Shown: positions 1-12,137 of the stretch, one piece after another
How positions within the stretch are numbered: the first letter of the stretch is position 1
How the letters are laid out: every line of letters starts with the position of its first letter
Source of the DNA: Caenorhabditis elegans
Taxonomy: Eukaryota > Nematoda > Chromadorea > Rhabditida > Rhabditidae
Direction: 5' to 3'
NCBI RefSeq assembly: GCF_000002985.6
Contig: NC_003280.10
Coordinates: forward strand, 14,690,501-14,754,500
DNA: 64,000 bases
The notes under the pieces: generated by a model
Database searches by the model: none
Seen by the model: only the letters and a program-made list of their open reading frames with translations
What the model was told of the DNA's origin: nothing
Program-made: the position numbers and the translations under genes

Positions 1-552
1 CGTCTACACACAAATCACCAGTTTCGAACAGAAGCGAACTTGAAAATGTGCTATGAACTTGGATTATTAAGGCGACTCAAACGAATATCGGTTGTTCCGA
101 CCCCTCCGCAGTACCAACAGTTTTGCGAGACCGGGGATGTTTTCCTTAATGTTGTATACCACGACGGCATCAGATATTCGAATTATTGCAACAAAAAGAC
201 AGATGACTCAAATGTTACGTTTATCGAATATGCTCGCGTACGATTTGCAAAGATTATTGGGATGCTGTTGAAGGAAAACAACACTGATCTTCGTTTTATT
301 TTGAAGAAATACTGCAACACAAATGATCATTTGATTGACATATCGAACAAGTTATATGAAGAGGATGTACCGCAAATGCATATTCAAAACTGGGTTGATT
401 CAGTTTCAAAATCGAGTTTCGGAGGTCGTGTCACGTTAACAAACACAGTTGTCGTGGTTTCCGCCGATTCCATTGTTGGACATGCAGTGGTTGTGAAGCG
501 AAATAACAACTGTGTGGCTCTTCCATTTTCTCGCCGTATCAGTCTATCTTGA
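1..552 (+). CDS. C-terminal part of an unrecognised protein, running in from the left edge
   Basis: One frame is open from base 1 to the TGA at 550-552, about 183 codons, so it is an exon or gene end continuing in from the left. The first ATG inside the frame is at 46, but nothing marks it as a true start. The protein is hydrophilic with mixed charge, has no signal peptide or membrane span, and contains a hydrophobic beta-rich patch near the end (TVVVVSADSIVGHAVVVKR). I do not recognise the family. Codon use (GAA, AAT, TCG, CGA) looks like a modestly expressed or element-derived gene. It could be the end of a transposon-derived protein. It is probably separate from the gene starting at 865, which has its own acceptor directly before the ATG. 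Confidence 0.5.
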   Translation, partial: RLHTNHQFRTEANLKMCYELGLLRRLKRISVVPTPPQYQQFCETGDVFLNVVYHDGIRYSNYCNKKTDDSNVTFIEYARVRFAKIIGMLLKENNTDLRFILKKYCNTNDHLIDISNKLYEEDVPQMHIQNWVDSVSKSSFGGRVTLTNTVVVVSADSIVGHAVVVKRNNNCVALPFSRRISLS

Positions 553-599
553 CTTTGATAACCACATATAGCTTTGAATTTGTTTGTCTTTTGTCTGTC

Positions 600-612
600 C
601 CCCCCCCCCCCC
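600..612. repeat. poly-C homopolymer tract
   Basis: An uninterrupted run of about 13 C follows the stop of the left-edge reading frame. It lies in the spacer between that frame and the gene at 865. Confidence 0.8.
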
Positions 613-864
613 GCTCGAAAAAATGTCTGCACCTCCTCCTTCTTTGACAAATGTTTGTCTCTACCCCTTGCTCGAAAAATGTTCTCATTATGTTCTTGAG
701 GAATTCTTTCAGATTTTTAAAAGTTGTTTGTTTTAATATTTTCATGAATGCTTATCCGCTTTCAATTAATTTGTGTTTATTTGATGTGATAATCTGTTCT
801 GTTCAACCCTGCTTATTTAATCTTATTTTATTAACAGATCTAAAAATCAATTTCAGAAAAAGTC

Positions 865-2633
865 ATGTCATTCCTCGAGAAACTAGTGGCAAAATACGAG
901 CCCATTAAAGAAGAAAAACCAAAATTAGTTCCAAAGCCGACAAGAAAACGGCAACCGGAAACTACGGAAATCGTTGTGAAGACTCGCCGTATTACTCGCC
1001 GAAATGCTAAGGTTAGTGGAAGGAGCCACATAACATTAAATGTGAACCCAAAGCTAACCTATTCCTATGAGTTTTAATATTTCTGTCATTTTCAGGCACC
1101 TGTAAAAGAAGAGGAGATTGGACATCAAAAAGCTCAAATCACGATCGTAGATGACGAAGAGTTTATGGAGCAACCTGTACAGGAGCCGATTGAGATTGAA
1201 GAGGAGCAACAAGAAGAATCTCATCTGGAAATTGCTCTTCCGGAGCAACCAAATCATGAGCCAATGCAATCAAGTCCATCGTTGCCTAGAAAATCGTTCA
1301 AACCGGATATGCATCCAATTGCGAAGGTGTTTACTTCTGCTAATTTCGAGTTGCTCGGAAATAAATTAATTTCAGAAAGGCGGAAAAATCTGTATTGTAG
1401 ATCTAGGACTTACATCTCACACACTCCCCACCGAACAAACTCCAGGATTCTTGGTAAGTTTTTTTTTCCAAAAATCTGGCATGATCAAAATTGTTGACTT
1501 TTAGAAAAGACTCGGAGAGAACGTTGGAGGATCAATTGACTATAGTTATGAATCGATTGACGAGTTGATCCGCACTGCTCCGGATGCTTGGTCTAAAGCT
1601 TCAATGGGTGCAATTCGAGGTGTTATGCTCATGGTCAGTTTTAGTTACTATCTTGAATTTGCAATTAATATTGGAGAAAATTTCAGCAGGAACTGGTTAC
1701 TGAGCGATCAATGCACCCGAAAAGTAAACCAATGGAGAAGAATCGTTTACTTGTATGTTTATAAGAATGGAACGATTTTGAGCATTTGAAAATGTTATTT
1801 ACAGGGTGAAGAAATGGCAAAATTGAACCCTAACGATTTTCTGAACCACAAACTGCTGGAAGTTTCGAGTTTGGATCAAACTGGTATACCAAGAACATAA
1901 ATAAAAACCGCCCCCAAGAACATTCTATTTCAGTGTTTATCAACGTCAATCTCGTGTTTTCGGCGCTGAGCATTCAACATGGCTCGGTTAGATCAATTGT
2001 CAATGCTATGTCAAATCACTGGATTGACTACGTGAGCGATCAAATATTACGTTCTATTTTTGACTATTTAACATTTCAGCTGATTCCGAGAGAGCAACAA
2101 GGATCCTTCACGACAAGCAAAAAGACGGAGCCTCTTACTTTCTTCCCAGGAGACTTGACAAATTGGCCAGCCGGTTAGTTTATGATTTACATGGGCGAGC
2201 CACATAAAAATCGTTTTCAGCTCTTCTCGCTGCGGCAATCAAGTTGGACAACGACCAGGTGGACGTTACTCGCCTTCCAAGTGTGGTCAATATGCTGTTC
2301 AAGCATCATATCAAAGTCAGATTGTAGGTTTCTTGTTATTTACTTTAAAAAGCCAGCGAATAGAATTTTTCTTTAACTTGAAAAACTATGTTTTCACAAA
2401 TGTCTTTTTGCAGCGATCATGCCCGTGGTTTGTATCGAACAAAACACGACGGCCAGAATCCACCAAAAATTGTGCTGCCAAAGCGTCCCATCATCGATTG
2501 CACACAATTCTACAAGAGCAGCGAGGATATCGATGAGGAGCAAGTTCCATCAACTTCGAACTTTCAATCATCTTCGAACTCTCTATCAACTTCGAAATCT
2601 GCTGGAAGGGAAAATATCCCAGACTCCCCATAA
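865..2633 (+). CDS. unrecognised 414-residue protein, ten exons
   Basis: Exons: 865-1011, 1096-1326, 1376-1453, 1505-1633, 1687-1752, 1805-1883, 1934-2031, 2080-2173, 2221-2323, 2414-2633. All junctions are GT/AG with C. elegans-type acceptors, and the phases add up to 415 codons. An acceptor (AATTTCAG) ends at 856, 8 bases before the ATG, consistent with a trans-splice site. An AATAAA signal lies at 2746-2751. The N-terminus (about residues 1-50) is basic with a PTRKRQPE motif that looks like a nuclear signal. Residues about 60-100 are very acidic (runs of E and Q). The middle (about 120-340) appears to be a folded, mostly helical region. The C-terminus is a Ser-rich tail. There is no signal peptide or membrane span. 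I do not recognise the family. A nuclear protein is my inference from the charge pattern. The gene model is well supported; the function is unknown. Confidence 0.8.
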
Positions 2634-2751
2634 ATTCACTAGTTCTCCTGTTTTCTGATACTTTCGAAACTTGTTTTTTGTTTTTTTTTCCATTTTTCGT
2701 TAAATGTTTTTTTTCTGTTGTTTTTTCATTTTGTTTCATTTTCATAATAAA

Positions 2752-3875
2752 TCGTGTTATTTTTTATGGTTTTATAAAAGTTTAATCCAATATGAAAGCA
2801 AAACTAGCTAGCAAGAAAGCATAACTACGTAGCAAAACATCACCGCTAATCAGCGGAAAAGCACAATTACTGCGGTTGACTAAGCCGTGACATAAATGCT
2901 AATTAGCAGTGATTTTCTATCGCTCTGCCGTGACTCCAGTCTATCTGAGATGTATTGTAAGCGAAAAATTTGTTTTTTCTTCAGTTTAGTATGTCTGGAA
3001 AACTTATAATCTACATACCTACCTAGTTGCTTTATTGATCCGTATCGGTCGCCTTCCATTTAATCTTTCCAGTTTTATTGGTGGTGTATCGGGGAGGAAC
3101 TGAAATTTTTTATATACGCTTGAAAGTTTAGAAAATTTAAACTCACTTTTGCAACTGATTTGAGACAGGGATAAACAATTTTTGAAGTGTTTTGTTGAAG
3201 AATGATTCGAAAATTCGAGCAAGGACATGTCCAATTTTCAACTTTTACTATTAGAACTTACGAAAAAAAAATTTTAAAAAATTCCAAGAAAAATTCCGAA
3301 TGTCCATTTCTGAACATCCTAAAAATTATCAAAAATCTGAAAATTTCACAGTTGGAGCCTTTACGGGTCTAGAAAATTGTGAAAAAATGCACTGAAACAT
3401 TTTCAGAGCGACTGTTTTCCAAAGTGCTCCTCTGTCGCTAAATTATTTGTAGAAGGCCTAGCCAGAAGGCTTTTTTCAAATGCCATAAGTTTCAGTCAGA
3501 AGCCCTGTATTAAGTTGAAATACTTCCCTTGGTAGACGCACAAACCAAATTTAACAACGAGGCCTCTTGAATTTTCACCAATATTTTATGGATGTTCAAA
3601 ACTTTAAAATAAAACCGTGCAAACTTTTTTAAAAGAAATCTCATTATGCAACTTGGTTCTGTGGAGTTGTCACAGTTCATATTTGAAATATCGCAAATTT
3701 CCACATTTTGAAACTTTTTTGAAACAATTCAATATTACAGAAAAAACATTTTATGCTTGCTTTTGAACAAATACAACTACAATTCGTCATTGGAATAAGG
3801 CACATGATAAACGTGGGCTTTGAGTAATGCATAAGAAAAATATGTGAATAAATAAATAATAATTGATTAATTAAA
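2752..3875. other. intergenic, no gene seen
   Basis: AT-rich spacer between the 3' ends of two convergent genes. The only notable structure is a short run of related words near 2800-2840 (aactagctagcaag, aactacgtagcaaa). I see no coding exon, RNA gene or clear transposon. Confidence 0.5.
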
Positions 3876-4785
3876 TCAATTATCATCTAAAGTCACTTCC
3901 TTCTCCTCTTTCGGCTCATTCGTCGTCACATCAGCAGTGGCCGCCTCGTACACCTTCTTAAGCTCCGGAACAATCTCCTCCTTTGTGAATTCGGATGCGG
4001 CCTCGTACTTCTCTGCAACCCATTCTCGGATGTTCTTGTGGGTTTCCGGGTCCTGAAGCTTCTCCTTGTACTCGTTGAACTTGTCACGGATTGCTGGAGA
4101 CGCCGTCTCCTTGAACCATCCGGCGGCATTGTTCAGACCTCCGCTGACCTGCAAGAACGGAAATTCAGAGTTTGCGATGTAATTTTTTGTTTTTGAGAAA
4201 AGCTTTGGCAAATAATTCTCAAAACGCTAAGGCACTTAGAGGCATAGGCTGAGGGCAAAAAGGCTTAGCTCTGTAGGCAGGTACATCGTTGCAGATTTTT
4301 AATGTTGAAATTACATTATCTACCTGACTGATATAAGCGTCTTTATGATTGTTATAGAAGTTGGTGAGCTTCTCCATCTCGAATTTTGGTCAGATTTTGA
4401 AAAAGAAATTCAAAAATAATTGTTTTTTTGTTAAAAAAATACGTGATTGAAAAGTTAGAGAATCCAAAAAAATCCGAAGGCCACGTAAAAATTGAGCGAA
4501 TTTTTAAATTCTTAAACATTTAGTTACAAAAGTTTGGCACGTGGCTTTTTGTAGGCTTGCCTGTCTATGCCTGCCTTGCCTTTTGGAAATTGTCCAAATC
4601 AGTGGGAAGTTAGAAGTAAGTATTAGAACGACCAGACACAAAAAAAAAAGATGGGCAGGCACATAGGCAAGCAGACATAAAGCTTTTTCTTAACCTACCG
4701 TATCAGTGAACCCGTCCCACCAATCGGCTTGCACAGAACTGGCGAGCAAAAGTGTGATCAAAAGTGTAAAGACGACTGGACGCAT
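3876..4785 (-). CDS. small secreted helical protein, 137 residues
   Basis: Exons (5' to 3'): 4785-4699, 4377-4324, 4148-3876, all phase 0 with GT/AG borders; the middle acceptor (TTCGAG) is weak. The start is the only ATG before a clear signal peptide, MRPVVFTLLITLLLASSVQA, with predicted cleavage after the last A. The mature chain begins DWWDGF and is then amphipathic, charged and helical (WFKETASP, EKYEAASEFTKEE), ending in an acidic tail. It has no cysteines, so it is not a disulfide toxin-like protein. It resembles the small secreted helical, lipid-binding-type proteins of nematodes, but I cannot assign a family. Upstream on its strand are a TATA-like sequence (4901-4910), a TGACTCA site (4921-4927) and a GATA-type TGATAAC (4944-4950), a plausible compact promoter. 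Confidence 0.75.
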
Positions 4786-4900
4786 TTTGTGGAGAGTCTG
4801 AAAATTTTAAAATTTTAAACTTTATATTTTATTAATGAAAACGAAAAGAGAAAAAGCAGCAGTGTTGCCAGAGTGTCTACAATTCTGGAGAAAAACTGAA

Positions 4901-4950
4901 ATTATATAGTGCTGAGAGGATGAGTCATGTGAAAACGGGGGCCGTTATCA
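4901..4950 (-). promoter_or_regulatory. putative promoter of the small secreted gene
   Basis: Reading the - strand, a TGATAAC GATA-type site, a TGACTCA bZIP-type site and a TATATAAT-like box follow one another and end about 115 bp before the ATG at 4785. The order and spacing fit a core promoter with a TATA box. This is motif-based inference only. Confidence 0.4.
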
Positions 4951-5325
4951 TTTTTTATTTGGTGAAAAATTGAGTGAGTGGGCATCATGATCATAACATA
5001 TTTAACATTTTCTCTTGGCGGCACAAGGAAAGAGCGTAAGAAATTTCTGGGCATTTCTGGAAATTTCAGAAAATTTCAAAGTGGGACATTTTCCAAATAA
5101 GAAACGAAGGTCTTGCTAGGCTAGGCAAGTGCAAACTTATGAGAAACAGGAAATAGTAGTTTGATATGCAAATATGTGGGCCCATCACTTCACTTCCTGT
5201 TCACCCCCCTTGTTCAATACTATCGACAAACATATCAAATATCACATAACTTTTTCTGAGTAGCGACTCAAAACTAGGTATTCTGTCACTAAAAATAACT
5301 CAGGAATACGTTCCAAATTAAAATA

Positions 5326-8300
5326 ATGAGCAAGAGCTTTCAATACAAAACATTGCTCATACCTGAGGCTCAGGAAAAAGAGCAAAGAATTACTGGAGCA
5401 TTTCTCGTGACTTTGAGAAGCTTCGTCGACAACTTTAGTGTACAAAAATCACAAGGAGGAACTTAGCCAGAGAGATGAAAAAACAATGTGTTTCAAACTA
5501 TAAAATGTATTCTGAGATGAGTCATTTTTGCTGGCTGTAAAGATAGTTTAGTTTAGTTAATCGTTATTCTCAATTAATGGGAACCGTTAATCATTTTCGA
5601 AATTAAAAAAAGGAGTTACGGATCAAAAATGTTTTGCAAAACATACATATTTGTGGAAATTTTTAAAATTAAATTATTGCCATTCTTTATACATATCGTA
5701 CTACTCAGACATGTACTACGCAGATTTAGATTGTTTTTTTCCAAAGTAGTCAAAAAAAAATAAGGCCAAGAATTTAGCTGAACTGATTTTTTTGGAAACT
5801 TTCAATTGCCGTAATTTGTTATTTATGAGTGTATTCAATCAAGAAGAAATTATATTTTATTTTACCAGTTCACAAACTGAGCTACCAAAACGAAATTAAA
5901 GACAAGTGAAATACACTTAATGACGCCATAAAATATATTTTGATACATGTCACAAAATTGCATGACTAACCCTATTATTATTTTTAAATATTAAGCTGAA
6001 TGTAAATTTTATAAATTCAAATGTCTTAAAGAAAAAACCTACATTGAAAGAAAAAGAAGCCTTTTTGAATGAAAATAGGATGAGTCACGGTTTGTTGGCA
6101 TTAACAATACCAGCAATGTATGCCAAAAAACCTGATCAGAAACTGGCTTTTGGAAAGGAATTTTAGAATTATTTTTTGCAGAAAGATACATTTTGCATTT
6201 TCAATTCAAAAAAAACTTGCTTAAAAACCAAAAACGGGGGTTCTCAAAACAAAATGTTTCTATAGAAGTTTGTGTGACTCAGTTATGGAGGTGCAAACTG
6301 AGTTCGATTTTGAAATTTTTGTATTTTGAAAAAACTTGATCAACACATCCTAACCTAATTCAAAAAAAAATGTTCCATCAATTCAAAACGGCAAAAAAAA
6401 TCAGAAAATTTGAGCGTAGTTTTCAGAGAATCTAATGATCGATAGATTTTTCTTATTTTTCTGAACTGGAATTTTTGTAACATTTTTTTCCAATTTTTTG
6501 AAACTACTTTATTTTAGACTCTCACAAGCGTAAATTGTTGAAATTTCTCGTTTTTTCGTTGTTATGTAGTTAAATTTTTGCGTTTTCGGAATTTGAAAAG
6601 TTCGGGGGCTGTTATTTGACTGCTTTAAAATAATTTTTTAATCCAAAATATAATTTAAAATATACTTTAAAACTACTATCAAGATAGTGACTCTTATAAA
6701 AATCATCTAAAAAAGATATCAAAAAGCCTTTTCTCGCCGTCAAAATTGACTTTTCTCATCCAAAAGGACAGGTTTTTTTGCGATTCCCGATGATGAGGCA
6801 TACGTTCCGCTTTGATCATCGCTCTAAACACACATCATACTAAGCGCAATTTAATCGGTTTAAAATATGATTTTGCAACAAAAAAACAATGAAATTATGA
6901 AAATTATTTTTTCAGTTTATCCAGAATACCAACAGTTTGAAGATTGCATGCAGGTAGTGAAAATTTATTGAAAAAATTGTAAAATTAGTTTTTAATTAAG
7001 AAACACTAAAATCTTGTCAAGCTTCAAAAATAAATTTCAGAATGTTTAAAATGTCTAGAAATTCTAAAACAGTAAATTCTAAAAAACCGAAAACCCGCGC
7101 TTGCCACAATTTCCGATTGCCTGAAAATTTTGGAATTTGGCATTTAATGAGTTTGCCAGAATTTCCGAAAAATTGGAATCTATCAATTTCAGAAATTATC
7201 AAAATTGGGAATTTGCCGAAATTGCCGATTTGTAGGCATTTTAGAATTCTTCAAGTGACGAAATTGCCGATCGCCAGAAATTCCAAAAACCGGCAATTGC
7301 CGAAAACCAGCACCGAAGTGGAAATGTGCAAGTCTTATTAAGGAAAGTACGACAAAAAACTTCTAGCAACCAACAGAAACAAAAAATATATATATTTCCA
7401 AATAGATCAAGCAAACGAGCTCAAAAAAAGAAAGAGAAATTCAAAAATCTGTAACACTACAAAACAACTGAGAGCAACTGAACGCATTAGCCACCCATCG
7501 ATTGTGGACAGGCTAAGGAACAAGAGAGAGTCGATAGCACAAGACTTAGAGGCAAAAGGGTTGGTGTAATAGGGTCTGCAGGAGTGTAAAGAATACATCA
7601 GGTACCCCCTCCACTCAATTTGAAGAACAATTATTTCATTAGCTGAGTGAGTAGTTAAGTGAATAAGAGAGAATGAGTTGAGTCATCTATTTTATGAGTT
7701 ACCCCACAGCAGGTTCCGAAGGTCACCGGTGCTCTGTGGGAAGTCGAAGTCGTTGGGTAATAAGGAGAGACTCTAGGAAGGGAGTAATATATCAAATGAG
7801 ACAATAAAAAGGATCTGACCTGGCACTCTGCCAAGAAATGATATTTTATTTTATTTACAGATCTACTTTTTTTTTGGTTCAAAGTGCCCGGATGCAGCTA
7901 AATTTCGTATAGTACCCTATTTAAAAGGTGCTCTTTGAAATGAAGTAGGTTTCATTCCAAAGTCCAGAAATAAGTTTAAGTACCGTGTAAGTTGGTTAAT
8001 TTCAATGACTGCCGAAATTCTAAAAAGAATATAGCTTTCTTCACATGGGACAAAAACGTATTTCGGAAAAATGTATGTCTATAAAAAACCTACACGTGAA
8101 AAAATAAATTTGAAAAAAAAACATAATAGAAAACATTTTTAACAATTTTTTTCAGCGTGACAACCTTGAAGTTCTAATTCAACTGCAATCAAAACAATCA
8201 ATACTTAAATCTTTGGATGACAATTCTCAATTTAAATTCATATATAACAAAAGTCTGATAGGTGAGTAACGGGTTTGTCCAGCGGAATTTTAGAATTTCA

Positions 8301-8811
8301 CCGCCTAATTATTCCAGAAAAAGAAATGACCGCCGGTGAATACGAGGTGCTTGGCCCCGCGAAATCGGCACCTCCTATGGCGTCGAACAACAACAGAAGC
8401 TCGTCTACACCGAAGCCCGCGAAGATTCTTGTGGCTCCTCCATTGGCTCCGCCATTGAAGCACATCCCAAAAGTGGAGAAGGAGGAAGATTCTGGAGCAA
8501 GTGTGATGGAGACGAAGAGATGTGACCAGGTTGGTTTTTTTACGATTTTGACTGGTGTTAGCCGGTGTTAGAGGACTTCTTCAAAATAAGTTTTTTTATT
8601 GAAAGCAATATTTATTCAGAGCAACATGGAGAGCGCCTACCACGACATCGTCTCAATCAAGAACAGACCAAACTCGTGTGATACGTGCCACGTGGCAAGT
8701 CTCGTGTTCCTGATCGTTCTGGTGATTGCCATCTCGACACCAGTTCTCCTCTCTGCGAATAATGGCGGATTCAAATGGATTGCTGAGAAGTTGAAGGAAG
8801 AGCCTAAATAG
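5326..8811 (+). CDS. single-pass membrane protein of about 219 residues, 5' end uncertain
   Basis: Proposed exons: 5326-5437, 6916-6953, 8156-8261, 8318-8529, 8620-8811. The last three have good GT/AG borders and matching phases and are the firm part. The 38-base exon at 6916 and the first exon keep the frame across all joins (660 nt in total), but the first donor (GTGTAC) is weak. A shorter start at the ATG at 8326 is the alternative. The N-terminal part contains a YPEYQQFEDCMQ stretch and a helical, Gln-rich segment. It is followed by a Pro/Ala/Ser-rich linker (APPLAPPLK), a CDTCH cysteine pair, then one membrane span at about residues 181-202 (LVFLIVLVIAISTPVLL) and a 17-residue tail ending KLKEEPK. 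There is no signal peptide, so an N-in or tail-anchored type II orientation is likely. I do not recognise the family. Confidence 0.6.
7042..7310. repeat. degenerate TTGCCGAAA-type repeat inside an intron
   Basis: The stretch is built from variants of gaaattgccgat and ccgaaaattgg and belongs to the same CGGCAAAT-type family seen across the window. It lies between the second and third proposed exons of the membrane-protein gene. The reading frame through it is a product of the repeat. Confidence 0.5.
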
Positions 8812-9047
8812 TGAGAGTACTACCATAAAGATTTTGTGGAGAAAAAACCACATTTTTACTGTAAAACTTTTCTCACCCTCAAGACCGGTCAGTAGTAAGT
8901 AGGTGACCACACAAAACACACCACAATTACTCGTAAAATTGAAAAGAAAAGAACGAAGGAGAAAACTATCACCTGAGACAGTTGTATGGCGTCATTATAA
9001 TCCGTTCGATCCGGAGAAGTGGGATCCCGAAATCCGGGGGAATTACA

Positions 9048-9682
9048 ATGTTTTTGGAAGAAGAGAAAGCGATTAAGGAGGGGGAAAGAATTACCGGTAG
9101 TGAAACATTTTATGGTGAAAAAAACCTAGAGTAGGAGCTTAGAGAGTTCAGAATAGGGCTTCCAAGTAGGCGTTAAATGCCTCCCTACCGGGCCTTAAGG
9201 CTACCTCAGCTTGCCTCACTACTTATGCGAAAACATACGGGAATTTTTTTTTTAATTTTTCAAGTGGATTTTCAACAGATTTGTAGAAATGAGAGAATTT
9301 GAAATTTTAACATTCACGTCCAAATACTGAAAAGAGGCAAAGACCGGCGTGAGGCGGCAGGCCCTGAAGCCGCGCCTGCCTACCATGGAAGCCCAAGCTT
9401 AGACAATTTTCAACGGGAACAGGAGTTGCAAACCAATCCACAACTATTTTAACAGAAAATTTTTTGACCGAAAATTTCACCCATTGAGTCCTTTCCAACT
9501 TCTAGCTCACTTCCAGAGTGTCCAACGGTAATCACAACTTTCTTGCAGTATCCGGGCTTAAAGATCCAGTTCGTGCCGAACTTGAACTTCTTATCAACTT
9601 ATCATCACTTGGCTATCACAAAGAAGCCACTCAAAATCGGATTTTGCGCACAAGAGATTTCGTTAACTTTTCGGTAGACTGA
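9048..9682 (+). CDS. possible small gene, 60 residues, two exons
   Basis: Exon 9048-9096 (ATG to a GTAGTG donor) joins 9549-9682 (TTGCAG acceptor to TGA) in frame. Together they encode MFLEEEKAIKEGERIT followed by SGLKDPVRAELELLINLSS and a basic, polar end. The second exon has codon use typical of C. elegans genes (CTT, GAA, ATC, AAC) and reads as an amphipathic helix. It starts 237 bp after the stop of the membrane-protein gene and could be a downstream operon member or an alternative 3' end, but no trans-splice acceptor sits close to the ATG. The intron holds a dispersed repeat (9140-9410). The function is unknown, and the model rests only on phase and codon use. Confidence 0.4.
9140..9410. 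repeat. dispersed repeat, GCAGGCG/CGCCTGCC family, copy 1
   Basis: The ends carry GTAGGCG and CGCGCCTGCCTAC words in opposite orientation, around an AT-rich centre containing ATGCGAAAACATACG and ACCGGCGTGAGGC. A second copy with the same internal words lies at 10250-10470. A shorter relative lies at 26515-26580, duplicated at 33585-33650. Confidence 0.65.
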
Positions 9683-12137
9683 ACATCGGGCGCTGTCCTA
9701 CAAATTTTTGCTGCTTTTCTATCCCTTCTTCTTCTTCGATCCCCACCGTGTTCTATCTTGGTAGTACGCACAACTGGGTCAATGCAAAGTCATCGGATGG
9801 ATATGTAGGCGGGAGGAGACAGAAGACAGTAAAGACGTTTGTCTTTTGCTTATACCTTTCGGTTTTCCCGCCGCCGCCGCCAGTCATTTCTCTTTCCGAT
9901 CCGTTTTGTGTTATTATTGTGTACTGGTTACGGTTTAGACACTCCCGCTAAATTTAATCATCTAATCCCTAGAATTATGTGAAGACTAAAGTATAATTCA
10001 TTAATTAAGTTTGCAAACTTTTTTAGCAGACTTTTGCACTTTCTTTGGCCCTTATAAGTTCTACCGGAAAATCAATTGCTAGTTTTTTTGTAATTTTTCA
10101 ACAAAGTTTTTTTTAACCTAAAAAATAATGAACTTTGCAAAACAATTTTATATTTATACAAAGCTTTATCTATGTATCAGTTTGGTATTGTTATCAATTC
10201 CACTCTAGAAAAAGTTGAAGCGGTAGTCATTTCACGGGTCCATGATGATGGACCTGGTGGGGCTATGGCTTCCATTTAGCCTGCCTCTCGCCCAATCCGC
10301 GTCTTATGCTAAAACATACGTGATTTTTTTTTAAATTTTTTAATTTGTTCTTCATCAAATTGGCAGAAAATTAGAAATTTACAAATTTACGTAAAAATGC
10401 AAAAAAAAATCGAAAGGCCGGCGTGAGGCAGGCAAACTTCAGGCAGGCGTTAGACCCTCAAACTGCGCCTGAGTTTTACTCAATTGAAACTTGATGCAAC
10501 CTTTAAAATAAACTTAAACTACTGTATGTTGTTTTTAAACTGTTCAACAAAAATTTTAACGAGCTTCATCACTAATCCTCTACAGTCAGTCATTTGATTG
10601 TGTTCCATTCCGTCGTTTAACTGCGTTTTAATCGTCTGTTAATTGAGATTGGATTAAGATTTCCCCGCGCGCAACATTTAATGTGCCTATTTTATATATC
10701 TGTTTATCAATTTGGTTTCTCGTTGATAAGTGAGCAACCTAAAAACTTTCACCGCCCAAAAAAATCTTGTTCAACAATCCGATTTTCACGCTTCCTCCTG
10801 GAGGTCAAATAAGGAAAAGTATAGAGAAAGGCGGGGGAACGTACAAATTGGCTGAATTACCTTTGTACATAAATGTGTTTGTTCGGAGTAAGTGACATGT
10901 GTCTGTGACTATTGAAAGTGACACATGTGTATATACCTTTGAAATGAGAAAGCGAGGCACTTGGGAAATTTAGTTGACACGTGGAATTAGGAGGTTGGTT
11001 GGATAAGCTTTGTCCCATATACTTTTTAGGCAGGCGTAGGCATGAAGGCAATTTTGTTTTGGCCCACTATTTATTTTGAGCGGGTCCGCAGGTCATATGG
11101 CCCTGCGACTCCTAGAAGTAGATCACCTAGAATTCTGACGAGGTCCACAAAAATGAGCATCTAAAGGTGATAGGCCTAGCTAACTTTCTAGCCTCACTAG
11201 TTAGTTACAAGAAATCGTACAAGTTTTACCCGAAACTTTCCCCCTTCTGACCACCCATTCGGAGGGATTCACTCTCGTTTTCCCTTTCTCCAACAATAGT
11301 TTCGGATGAATTGTTGTGGTTGGTAGGAGGAAGAGGAGGCTTTTGACGCGTACAACACAAGCATCTTCTACCCAACTTATTCCGTTCGTTTTACATATCT
11401 CTTGGGCGTCAGGTGACCAGATAGTTCAAAACGCCTACAGGTCTGCCTTGTAGCTCCGTTTTAATTTTTTAGCTGAGCTTTCAACAAATGAGTAAAAAAA
11501 ATGCCAAAAGGGGCCCTTCGAGAAAACTTTGGTAACAATTTAAATGGGGGAATCATCCCAATTCAAGATTCTCAAAAGCTTCATCTCGTCCACCACCACA
11601 CCTTAATTTTATCTCGATCTGTCAAAAGGTGCGCCGTCGCCCAACTGACAAAGCATTTACCCGGATTCGGTTAGTCAGACACACTCACATACATTCAGGT
11701 GAAGAACAAACTGATTAACCCTTTTCATTAGAAGCGAATATTTGTCGATAGCTTTGTGGATCCAGTTCAATTATAGAGTGTGTTGTGTTCCGAACCTCTA
11801 ACCAGAAACATTCACCGTTTCTGCGTTTTTTTTTCACTTTTTTTCACTTGAAAAGCTTTTTGGGCAACTAACTGTGTAAGTGCCCTGTGTTTCGGTTGGC
11901 AATTTATGATAATTCTTGTTTTAATTTTCTTTTTTAAAACTTCCTTTTACTGCATTTGTGTGGTTCATTTTTCAGATAGTCAGTGTAGCTAAAATCGATT
12001 AAATAATATGCACGTGGCAGTGTGCACTTACGTATAGGATTTATCTAGGAAGATTATAGCAAAATATAATCTAAAACGAACTATGAAAACTCCCAAAACA
12101 TTTCTGAAAAATCAGTAAGTGTCTAGTACATTGTTGT
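9683..12137. other. intergenic, regulatory words only
   Basis: No exon with usable splice sites was found. The stretch contains one dispersed repeat (10250-10470), a GATA-type TTGATAAG near 10723-10730, and C/T-rich stretches. It is part of the long upstream region of the multidomain membrane gene at 15016. Confidence 0.45.
10250..10470. repeat. dispersed repeat, GCAGGCG/CGCCTGCC family, copy 2
   Basis: Shares TTATGCTAAAACATACG and GGCCGGCGTGAGGCAGGC with the copy at 9140-9410, in the same order and with a similar AT-rich centre. The two copies have clearly diverged. Confidence 0.65.

Noticed and set aside
7042..7341. 99-codon frame on the + strand
   Set aside because: It consists of GAAATTGCCG-type repeat units and lies in an intron of the membrane-protein gene.
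8892..9071. Open frame reading WRHYNPFDPEKWDPE before the small gene
   Set aside because: It looks protein-like, but no acceptor in phase connects it to the upstream gene and it overlaps the accepted small-gene start in another frame. It is worth keeping in mind as an alternative exon.
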